Source: Cantharellus purpuraceus (taxonomy: Eukaryota > Basidiomycota > Agaricomycetes > Cantharellales > Hydnaceae). From it: DNA of 64,000 nucleotides. Each line of letters begins with the position of its first letter. Position 1 is the stretch's first letter. The position numbers were made by a program, and so were the translations under genes. The notes beneath the pieces are model-generated. The model saw only the letters and a program-made list of their open reading frames with translations, ran no database searches and was not told where the DNA came from. The stretch lies in contig JALBUN010000023.1 of NCBI GenBank assembly GCA_025174535.1, positions 434,001 to 498,000 on the forward strand. The letters are read 5' to 3'. Shown piece after piece: positions 56,368-64,000 of this stretch.

Positions 56368-58518
56368 TTACACTGCGTTCTTCCGCACCTTTCCAATTCT
56401 CAGCGGCTGCACTCCTGGTGTCCGTGGCACGTCAGACAGCCGTTCTCCGTACCCTTCTCCAGAGAATGTGCGATCGTCGCAGCTTATCCTGTTCTCCATA
56501 ACAGAGTTTCTATTACCTGATGCGCTGGGATCGGCAAACCACGACAACATCCGTGAAATCCTCGCCGACACCCTCGAGGCTTGTCCTTGGCTGGCATTCG
56601 CGGCACTCATACGCATACCGTACGATGAGAACAACTCGTTGGTAACGCTCTCGTACAACGGATCTGCACGCGAGAGCGCCATCTCTGAAAGGGTAGGAAG
56701 CGTCGGGGCCTTGGCAGCTGTTGGAGTGTAGATAGCTCTGCCCGACGAAGACGAAACTGGAGAGCCTTGGCCCTCAGTTCCCATGGGCTGTGGCTCTGAT
56801 TTCTGATCAACTGGGTCCCTGATAGCTTGGAGACGACCACTAGCGTGTTGTGTCTTATAGAACGCTAGTGCCAACGCAATATCCAATTCATCCTCAATCT
56901 GTTCACCCTGCTTGTCTGGAGGTGTCATATCTTGAGATAGGTCTGCAAGTCCCTCGCTCCCCGCTGTTACCGATTGCTCGAGATAGGCCAACCCTGCCTC
57001 CCGGATGGTTTCTGACAATGATCCATTTTTTAAGCTTTCAGCCGTCTGCGAGACCACTCTTTTCGACACACGCTCTAGAGACGGCTGAGGAGAGGATAGG
57101 CCGAGCCCAAGCCCAACATTTGGTGATGAACAGTCCGACATCATCGCAAGCCCAATGTCAAACGAGGTGCTCGTGGAGGATAGCGGTGGAACAGCGAGTT
57201 GATTCCTGTCCTTTCCTATGCTCACCACAGAGGGCAAAGGCTGAGTCTTGGCCTGGAAACGAATGTCCACGTCAGAAATAATCGCAGAGATCATTGGGTC
57301 CCTGAAAGGGAGGGATCGAGGTGAAGTATTCAGTGGCGTCGTGGAGATGTCATCTCGATGCTTCCTTGCATGATCATCTTTTCGTGGAGGACTATTCTCC
57401 TTCCCCTTCAAGTTGGGTGCCGCATACCGGCCTCGGCCATGGTTGGCTACTCTGTTTTTACTGCTATTTAAGATTAGCGGAATCACAGACTCAGGATCCG
57501 AAGTGTATGCTGAGTGTGGACAATGGTAAGGAAGAGGAACGTAAGGTCGCAGGACCCGAGAAGGAGGGGAGGAGTTGTACCTCCCCACTCCAGTGGCATG
57601 AGTAGGAACGGGAGGTTTCAAGAAATGGGATGCATATGCATCTTTAGGTGTGCTTCCGCTAGTTATGCCTGCGCCAGTTCTCACAGAGTTCCTATCGATA
57701 TAGGGGTCCCACTTGATAGTTCCCTTTTTATCGTACACCAAAGGGGATCCTCTAGGTTGCAAAGTCGGCTCGTTCGCTGAAATTGCTTCATCTCTGTGGT
57801 ACCCAGAGCCACGAGCAGTAGTGTCCCCCAGAAACAAGGGCGAGGCCGGTGGGACACGGTTTCCGGGTCTTCCGTATATCCGGTAGAGAGCAAACATCAT
57901 TCCCAAAAGAAATATGCAGACAGGGACAAGAATGAAACCCAGTAGTGCTGGTTGAAGGGACGAAGACGAGGTGGCGGAGGAGGTGGGTGTTGTGGCCAGA
58001 GCAGAGGGTGAGCTTGAGGAGTGGGTAGCCTGACCATCGCTCCCAGACAGAGACGGGTGTGAGCTAGAGCCAGATAGCACAGAGGAGCTTGGAGGTATTT
58101 CTACAGCAGACGACGTAGGGGTGCTGGCTGATGCGAGATCGAGAGACCCAGCAGTAGCCGGTGATCCTGGCCCATCTGGTCGCGTCCCCCCTGCGCGGAC
58201 AGGCCCTGTATCCCTCTGCTCGTCTTCCTTGTTTCCTGCTGACACCATACTCGGCTCACGCACCCCCGTCCCTGCAAACCTGGAGAAACGATCATAAGGC
58301 GGACTGTGGTACAAAACGCGCGATGCATATCTTGTCTTGTCATGAGACTTTCTCAGAGAGTAGCCACCGTCTTCCTCTTCTTCCGATCGTTTGAAGTGCG
58401 CATTCTTCCTGAGATGAGTGCCATGAATGACTGAAGAATGGAGAGTGCCGGCAAACGATGCGGCGCAGACTGCAGGAAAAACAGCAATCAGGCAGAGACG
58501 ACGATGGCGCGAAATCAT
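56368..58518 (-). CDS. Single-pass, Ser/Thr-rich (mucin-like) membrane protein of unknown function
   Basis: One intronless 716-aa frame. An N-terminal signal peptide (RRLCLIAVFPAVCAASFAGT) is followed by an ectodomain. This first has charged residues and then a dense Ser/Thr/Pro/Ala tract (SLDLASASTPTSSAVEIPPS, HSSSSPSALATTPTSSATSS). One TM helix (LLGFILVPVCIFLLGMMFAL) is followed by a juxtamembrane YRIYGRPGNR and a cytosolic tail of about 500 residues. The tail is rich in Ser, Pro and Arg, with likely phosphosites and no catalytic domain. This layout is that of fungal wall-stress or adhesion sensors (Wsc/Mid2 or signalling mucins), but no Cys-rich WSC domain is present. It is therefore best called mucin-like. 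Confidence 0.75.
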   Translation of the reverse strand: MISRHRRLCLIAVFPAVCAASFAGTLHSSVIHGTHLRKNAHFKRSEEEEDGGYSLRKSHDKTRYASRVLYHSPPYDRFSRFAGTGVREPSMVSAGNKEDEQRDTGPVRAGGTRPDGPGSPATAGSLDLASASTPTSSAVEIPPSSSVLSGSSSHPSLSGSDGQATHSSSSPSALATTPTSSATSSSSLQPALLGFILVPVCIFLLGMMFALYRIYGRPGNRVPPASPLFLGDTTARGSGYHRDEAISANEPTLQPRGSPLVYDKKGTIKWDPYIDRNSVRTGAGITSGSTPKDAYASHFLKPPVPTHATGVGRYNSSPPSRVLRPYVPLPYHCPHSAYTSDPESVIPLILNSSKNRVANHGRGRYAAPNLKGKENSPPRKDDHARKHRDDISTTPLNTSPRSLPFRDPMISAIISDVDIRFQAKTQPLPSVVSIGKDRNQLAVPPLSSTSTSFDIGLAMMSDCSSPNVGLGLGLSSPQPSLERVSKRVVSQTAESLKNGSLSETIREAGLAYLEQSVTAGSEGLADLSQDMTPPDKQGEQIEDELDIALALAFYKTQHASGRLQAIRDPVDQKSEPQPMGTEGQGSPVSSSSGRAIYTPTAAKAPTLPTLSEMALSRADPLYESVTNELFSSYGMRMSAANASQGQASRVSARISRMLSWFADPSASGNRNSVMENRISCDDRTFSGEGYGERLSDVPRTPGVQPLRIGKVRKNAV

Positions 58519-59251
58519 TATAGAGGAGGGGGGGCCGAGCTACTAAAAGGATGTAGAGTATTGCTCGGACCAGCCGATGATGTGGTAGGGCTGGGATAAG
58601 CCTTGTGACAACACGGTTACGCGTCATGTCACGCGTCGTAATGTCAACACCCGCTACATTAGTCTGCAATAATCCAATACTGCCACAAGTAAAGAGCTGC
58701 TCGAAAAGGGACGACTTTCGCGACGAAGCGAGGTCACCGGGCCCAGGCCAAGATCTTGGCGAGCTTTCAAAGCAGACGTTTGTTCACTGATGCGCAGGTG
58801 ACAGGACTCAGCCAGCGGCACACGATGGTGTTGTACTTCATAATTACGGCAATATGTGGCTTGAAAAGCTTGATGTGCATGATGGCCCGCTTCCCTGGGG
58901 GGGGGCGTGGTGTCAGCTTTCTACAGTGAAAGCACTAAGCGAGAGACGTCGATTCCTGCGCTTCTATTACAACCGTGATCCTAACCTGCACCTTATTTCG
59001 TTGGACTAACCAAAGGTTGACTGACGGCCCTTCTCTATAACAAATGCACAGCCGCTAGACCAGGCCTAATAAGGCCAGAGTGTATGCCTTCATTTCGCTT
59101 TCAACGCCTCTGATGCCCAACTTGCCACTGATTGTCTAGGCCCCATCATGGCTGCGTCTCTAGGCTCTCACATGACGAGAACAAGCTGGCTGTAGGTACG
59201 CGCCCTCTAACCCACCGGGCATGTACAGACGTTCGTTGCGTCCACCCCCCT
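58519..59251. other. Intergenic region, no gene recognised
   Basis: About 730 nt between the mucin-like protein and acylphosphatase. A G-tract is near 58900 (GGGGGGGG). No supported frame. Confidence 0.4.
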
Positions 59252-59963
59252 CTACTTTTTCCTCCTCACCACCTCAAAATCCACATACCCATACTCCTCC
59301 ACCTCCCTCTCATTACTAATATTCACATCCACCACCTCGGCATCCTTCGGGCCCTTCCATATCGCCTCTTTACTGTAAATAGAACGCAACAAAACGTCAA
59401 CCAGCACCCAGTGTTCCGCGAAACCATGGACATGCAAAAGAAAAATCAAATAAGCCACGGATAATACACCGTCAAACGCACAATATCGCCAAGGCGTCTT
59501 TCTCCCCCTGCGCGACGCCTGATACGTCGCCATTCTGCCAAGACATCAACAGCACATTCAATATCAAGTATCAAAGCCAGGGTCCCCCCTGAGGGCCACG
59601 TTTTGGAGCACGTACGGGTTCGTTGCGGACGTATCCTCGTATCCCCAGGTCCCGCGCGGCCTGCTGCGTAAAGACGCGGAAGAACACGCCTGCCAGCGGC
59701 GTTGCGCAAAGTACGCAACATACGCACAGACCGTGTCAGCGAGAGAGAGAGAATTGCGTGTGTGTGTATATGCCCAATGCAAACGGAACGCGCCGCGCCG
59801 TCAAATGGAGCACACCACCACGTGCACAAAGCCACCATCCATCCATCCATCACAGCACCAAAAAAGCCCTTATCGTGAGCATACGGCACAGAAACAGCCA
59901 CCCATGACGCCGGCTCTCACCCTGGACGCGCCCGATGACGGTATAGTGCAGCGACAGAGGCAT
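59252..59963 (-). CDS. Acylphosphatase
   Basis: Small enzyme hydrolysing acyl phosphates. It is split into four exons on the minus strand: 59921-59963, 59616-59689, 59482-59534 and 59252-59372, together 96 codons. All phases close exactly. The reading is MPLSLHYTVIGRVQ, then GVFFRVFTQQAARDLGIRGY, VRNEP, NGDVSGVAQGEKDALAI, FKEAIWKGPKDAEVVDVNIS and YGYVDFEVVRRKK. The catalytic Arg (GVFFR) and Asn (GYVRN) of the acylphosphatase motif are present, and the length matches the family (about 98 aa). Each exon is too short to be obvious on its own. Confidence 0.9.
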
Positions 59964-61876
59964 CTATCTACCTTGGGATTGGGGGGCTCTCTTCGGGTTT
60001 TTTGATTAGTTCTGTTCGGTTCGGTGCAGGGGTGCTTCCGCGAGGGATCCACCACCGAAACTATAGATGGATGATGATGGAGAGACTGAAGTAACACACG
60101 CGCGCACACGAAAGAAGCCGCTTCCATGCGCCTACGGCACTGGCGCAGCTTTATCTAATGGGTACTTACTGCATGTATCCATTTTTCCCAGCACGCACCC
60201 AGGAACTCCATACGGCCCGCTCTCACACAACACCAATATCGAATATATCATCATCATCATCAACTCCATCCTTCCATTACTCCATCTTTCAAATCTCCAC
60301 CACCCTCCCCTTAAGCCCCGCCCCTGCTTCTTCTCTTCTCCATTTCACCCGCTTGCTTCATTCGCGCTGCCGCTCGTGACATCCCATCTCACCTTCCTTA
60401 ATCAAAACTAAAATGATTCTTTCAAAACCTTCTTCTTTTCGTACCAAACTACTGATGATGCAAGTTTACATTTCGTACATTTCGAATACTACGGTTCACG
60501 GAAAACGGTTGGCTTCGGAGTCGGGAGGGCGAGAGCGGGACTCCGGACTCTATAGAGGTAGTGTCTCTTCGAAGCGAGCGAGAAAAACGTTCGGGGAGGC
60601 CTTGAGGGCAGCGGGGGTGGAAAAGGAAATGCGACCAAGAAAATGCAACGGCTGGGAGGAGGGAGGGGGAGGGGGAAGGGGTTACGTAGTCTAAGAATTT
60701 TTGTACAAGCGCACGTCAAAAGAAATTGTGAAAAATGGACATGGAAGAGGAAAGAGGCAAGAGGGAAGGGGAAGCGGGGAAGGAGGGAGGCAAGGGGGGG
60801 GGGGGGGAGACGGGAGGAGGGGGATGGGGTAGTACAATGGAATAAGAAGGCAGGACATGGCATGAACCACGCAAACCCTACCCTCTCAGTACATGTGCGC
60901 CACACATCACCGCTCCCACTCCGCAACGTGAATTCGTCATTCCGGTCGTTCGTCCGACCATCGGCTCGTTTGTTTCGTTTGTTCGTGCAGCGTGAGTGAT
61001 GCAGTGTCCTGCGTGTGCGTGTGCGTGTGCAGTGGCTTGAGTTGCATTGCATTGTGTAGTGTGCGTCGTGCAGTGACTGGTGAATGGTGTGTGTATAGAT
61101 GCGGGATACGGAGAGGTGCAGGTACAGGTGCCAGTACAGACGCAAGTGCAGGTGCAGGTGCAGGTAACCAGTTACCAGTTACCAGATTGCAGGCAGCAAA
61201 TTGCACATGCAAAATAAGGCTGTGCCTACCTGCCTGCCTTCCTGTGCGATGCAAATAAAGTGCGGGATGGTAGACAGGCAACGAGTAATGGGCAACGAAG
61301 ACCTCATCAGGGCTTCGAATGTCGGCAGTCGGCCGACGTCCAGCAAAATAGCATATGGGTAGGTGTTCGCCTTGGTATCGGTATCGGGGCCCGGTAGGTA
61401 TCGTTGCAGTCTCGGCGGTATTGCGCTGTGCTTGCGAGGAGTGGCTCGAGGAGAGGGAGTGCCAGGGACTGCAAAATGCGGTAAAAAATGAAGAGGGATG
61501 GGTATATCGCAACCAAACTCGAGACTCGCGGAAGATGGCTGGGTATGGGAGGAGGAGTGGCCTCACACCCCCAGCCTTTTAACACAAGAACCAAGAAAGA
61601 ACCAAAACATGGAAATATGCAACAAAACCAAAAAAGAGATAAAAAAAGTCGTGGCTCGTCGTGACGGTCATGAGCCAGCAAAGAGTCCGTGCGTATAGTG
61701 TGCGTGTGCGGGTGCAGGTGCGGTCCTTTTCGATAAATAAGATCACAAGAGGACAGGGCATAGGGGGGTGGACCGCGAGAGTGACGAGTGTCCTTGGGGA
61801 AAAAAACTGAATTTGATACGGGGCAGTGTGCTGGCGAGGTCGTACGGGTCGTGACAAGAGTCGTGGTGCACACACA
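59964..61876. other. Low-complexity intergenic region, no gene recognised
   Basis: About 1.9 kb without a supported gene. It contains a run of 13 G near 60796-60810 within a purine-rich G/A tract (60640-60830), TC-rich tracts, ATC repeats near 60240-60260, and a GT/GC-rich minisatellite near 61015-61165 (GTGTGCGTGTGC and repeated GTGCAG units). Long open frames here arise from base bias and antisense low complexity. Confidence 0.5.
61120..61185. repeat. GTGCAG-type hexamer minisatellite plus short ACCAGTT repeat
   Basis: Consecutive variants of GGTGCAGGTACAGGTGCC give way to exact GTGCAG copies around 61146-61165. Two copies of AACCAGTTACC then follow at about 61166-61182. It lies in the non-coding gap. 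Confidence 0.8.
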
Positions 61877-62704
61877 TTATACTGCGGTGCCGTCGTCCAC
61901 ACCGGGGGCAGCGATGCCAGGGAACGAGGCGGAGCGATGGCGATGGCGCTGGGCATGGGGCGCGGCCGTGTATACACCGACGTCGAGGTCGGCGTGCATG
62001 TGCGAGACGCTGATCGTGTGCGGCGGGGGGACAGAGGGCTGCGCGAATATGCCACTGGGGGCAAAGATGGCGGCGGGGGGGGACGAGGACGGGGTGATCG
62101 TGACGCCCCCAGAGGGGAAGCGCAAGCGGGTACGTGGTCGGCGGGGAATGGCAGGTCCCAGGGCCGTCTCGAGCGGAGGGAGGGACGGGGCACGCGGGGG
62201 GGTGGAGTGGGTGGAAGAGGGCTGGTAGTCGTCGCTGGAGGCGTCGCTGACGCCGCGGCTGTGCCCCTGGTACCCGGGGTGTGGGGAGTCTTCGCGGAGT
62301 GTGTAGAGGTGGCCCGAGGGCGGGGCGGCGGGCGTGCCTGCCTCGGGCGTGCCACGTCGTGTGCGCGGGACGTCGCCGTCGCCGTCGTCGCCGCCGTCAG
62401 CGTCCGGGTCGTCCGCCCGCGCGTGCTCCGGCGCACGGACCTCCCCGCGCTGGCCTGCCCGGGACGGGAGTCAGAGACGGGGGCGCAGGTGGGGAGAAGG
62501 GGACGACAGACCTTGCATGACCCGCCACCACTCAATGTCGGCGAGGACGCGCCTGCTGTTGGCGTCGGATCCGCCTCTGCGTCTGCCAGAGCGTGTGCGG
62601 ACCGCAGAGGAGGAGGCGGGGGAGGCGGGATGCGGGGGCGGGTAGGGGGCAGCGGCGCTGCGGACGGCGGGGGAGGAGGCGATGCGACGGAGGGCAGGGG
62701 GCAT
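61877..62704 (-). CDS. Proline/serine-rich hypothetical protein
   Basis: Minus strand, ATG at 62704 (MPPALRRIASSPAVRSAAAP). The first exon ends SRRVLADIEWWRVMQG. A 62-nt intron (GTCTGT to GGGCAG) joins in phase to GQRGEVRAPEHARADDPDAD and PSGHLYTLREDSPHPGYQGH, SRGVSDASSDDYQPSSTHST and IPRRPRTRLRFPSGGVTITP. It ends with VDDGTAV at 61877. The region is extremely GC-rich. DIEWWRV is the only compact conserved-looking motif; similar ones occur in basidiomycete proteins of unknown function. No domain is recognised. Regulation or scaffold roles would be speculation. Confidence 0.6.
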
Positions 62705-63006
62705 GGTGGTGGGAGAGGACAGAGTCGGAATGGCGGTAAATTTTAAAATGGCAATTGCGTCCGTGGCCGACACACCTCGTTTGCTTGTCACATTAATCCG
62801 TGTCTTATCTGGCGTCAAACGCGTCCCGCCAGCGCGTGCGACGCGTCCCTCAGCGAGCACACCATGCATCCCGGCGAGCACGCCCGAGAGCGGGCAGAGC
62901 GCCCGCCGTGTGCGACGACGGTGGGCTACGGGCAGGCGTCTATCGTAAATCAGGGCTCTCGCAGCACTCTCACAACCAGGGCAGATTCCGATAGCCATCA
63001 ATGCTG

Positions 63007-64000
63007 CTACAGTCCGACCATCGTCCTCCCCCACCGCGCCACCACCTCCTCCACTCTCAACACCACCCCCGCCGCCGCAGCCCCCGCCCGCCCCTCCACC
63101 GCGCCCCCGCCCCCGCGCCCCCGCCGCCCCGCCTCCGCCGCAGCGAGCACGCCCCCCGCCCACTCACCCACCCCCACAAGCAGCGCCGTGTGCTCCAGCC
63201 CCAGCGTCCGCCCCCCGTCCACCTCCACACACCCCTCCAGTGCCACCACCGCCACCTCCAGCGCCGCCGCCACCACCGCCCCCTCCGTCCCGCCCCCATC
63301 GCCCAGCACCACACTCACCTCCATCGCACCCGGCGCCACCACCCCCAGGAACGCAGGCGCATGTCTGGCGGCATGCACCAGCACCGCCAGCGTCCCCAGG
63401 TACTGCGCCAGCACCGCCGTCCCCAGTATCATCCCCGTCCCCGTCCCCGCCCCCCTCCCGCTCCGCGTCCCCGCATCCCGCACGTGCTGCCACATGTGGT
63501 TCACAAGCGGCATCACAAAATACTCTGCCGCCACCTCCCCAAACGTCGTCTGCCGCCGCCGCCGCGGGTCCACCACCTCGGACACCCGTGCACGCGTCGA
63601 CCCCAGACGCAGCCTCCGCTCCCGCACCACCTCCGGAATCCTCCCCTCCACCTCCCCCCTGCTCCGCTCCAGCGCAGGCCCCGTGATCCCCCGCACGAGT
63701 CGCTGGATCTCCCCCCCTTCGCCGTGCATCTGCTCCTCTGCCGTCGCATACCGCTGATGCAGTCCCGGCGGAAGCATCTTGCTGGGGAACGCCACGTTCT
63801 TCCTCCTCTCCGACGGCGGGACGGGCAGTCCGGCAAGAGCCCGCGCCCCAATCGCCAGCGCCGTCAGCATCGCGAACCGCTGTGCCATCGAGTACTGGTT
63901 CGTAAAGAACTGCTCCACGAGCGTCCTTGCGGCGGCACATGTCACATCATCACCCATAGTCGCGAGCAATGACGCTCTGGACTCACATGGCAGCTTCCCG
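63007..64000 (-). CDS. TEL2: Telomere length regulation protein Tel2 (C-terminal part, 5' end outside window)
   Basis: Tel2/TELO2 is the scaffold of the TTT (Tel2-Tti1-Tti2) complex that stabilises PIKK kinases. Only the 3' part is in the window. The minus-strand frame has ARTLVEQFFTNQYSMAQRFA, MLTALAIGARALAGLP and FPSKMLPPGLHQRYATAEEQ (all Tel2 domain). It continues FGEVAAEYFVMPLVNHMWQH, TGMILGTAVLAQYLGTLAVL and VHAARHAPAF, and ends RVEEVVARWGRTMVGL with stop at 63007. Just upstream, near 63971-63986, a CCATGTGAGTCC donor-like junction suggests an exon boundary close to the edge. The frame is very GC-rich, with shadow frames on the opposite strand. Confidence 0.83.
   Translation of the reverse strand, partial: GKLPCESRASLLATMGDDVTCAAARTLVEQFFTNQYSMAQRFAMLTALAIGARALAGLPVPPSERRKNVAFPSKMLPPGLHQRYATAEEQMHGEGGEIQRLVRGITGPALERSRGEVEGRIPEVVRERRLRLGSTRARVSEVVDPRRRRQTTFGEVAAEYFVMPLVNHMWQHVRDAGTRSGRGAGTGTGMILGTAVLAQYLGTLAVLVHAARHAPAFLGVVAPGAMEVSVVLGDGGGTEGAVVAAALEVAVVALEGCVEVDGGRTLGLEHTALLVGVGEWAGGVLAAAEAGRRGRGGGGAVEGRAGAAAAGVVLRVEEVVARWGRTMVGL

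Noticed and set aside
60489..61873. Overlapping low-complexity frames in the gap after acylphosphatase
   Set aside because: Rich in Pro/Leu/Ser or His/Thr from microsatellite-like DNA, with no conserved residues.
63164..63940. Gly/Ala-rich frames on both strands of the GC-rich right end
   Set aside because: Base-composition artefacts overlapping TEL2, whose minus-strand frame carries the conserved motifs.

Overview
The window is nuclear DNA from a filamentous basidiomycete, most likely an Agaricomycete mushroom-forming fungus. Nearly every gene is cut by several short introns of about 45-60 nt, with GT(A/G)NGT donors, CTAAC-like branch points and YAG acceptors. Genes are dense on both strands, and the conserved proteins (UFD1, BET3, RBM22/Slt11, Prp3, Utp21, Rrn6, Sar1, PIG-M, Tel2) look like fungal orthologues of basidiomycete type. 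I see no bacterial operons, CRISPR array, rRNA or tRNA gene. Gene models were built by joining exons on splice signals and reading phase, so termini and small exons carry some uncertainty.

Layout. 0-3.3 kb: UFD1, mitochondrial uS13m, BET3, then a foldback repeat. 3.8-6.7 kb: a secreted/GPI-like protein and an FAD monooxygenase. 6.9-14.7 kb: tightly packed housekeeping genes (Slt11/RBM22, FAM50/XAP5, BUD23, OGG1, mS38, a Tim17-like membrane protein). 15-18.2 kb: a protein with a degenerate retropepsin-like domain and an HMG-box factor. 19.7-29.6 kb: a WDR53-like protein, a class I-type glutamine synthetase-like enzyme, an unknown 3-TM protein, an unknown coiled-coil protein and PRP3. 30-33.6 kb: UTP21. 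34.6-41 kb: a small secreted Cys protein, glycyl-tRNA synthetase and a mitochondrial carrier. 41.4-52.2 kb: RRN6, uL3m, SAR1, PIG-M/GPI14 and an MFS transporter. 52.6-60 kb: an F-box protein, GMF, a DUF3074 protein, a mucin-like single-pass membrane protein and acylphosphatase. 60-64 kb: a low-complexity gap, then a strongly GC-rich end with a proline/serine-rich unknown protein and the C-terminal part of TEL2, which runs off the edge.

The genes do not form a metabolic cluster. Many serve RNA and ribosome production: rDNA transcription (RRN6), SSU processome (UTP21), 18S methylation (BUD23), splicing (SLT11, PRP3, FAM50), mitoribosome (uS13m, mS38, uL3m) and GlyRS. A striking feature is four divergent pairs whose start codons lie only 46-77 bp apart.

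The most unusual observations are the retropepsin-like pseudoprotease, the compact divergent pairs, two GC-AG introns, a long near-perfect foldback, a triplicated ~98-bp unit between PRP3 and UTP21, an upstream in-frame ATG that could give dual-targeted GlyRS, and a GMF gene whose first coding exon is only the ATG. I found no obviously new multi-gene system.
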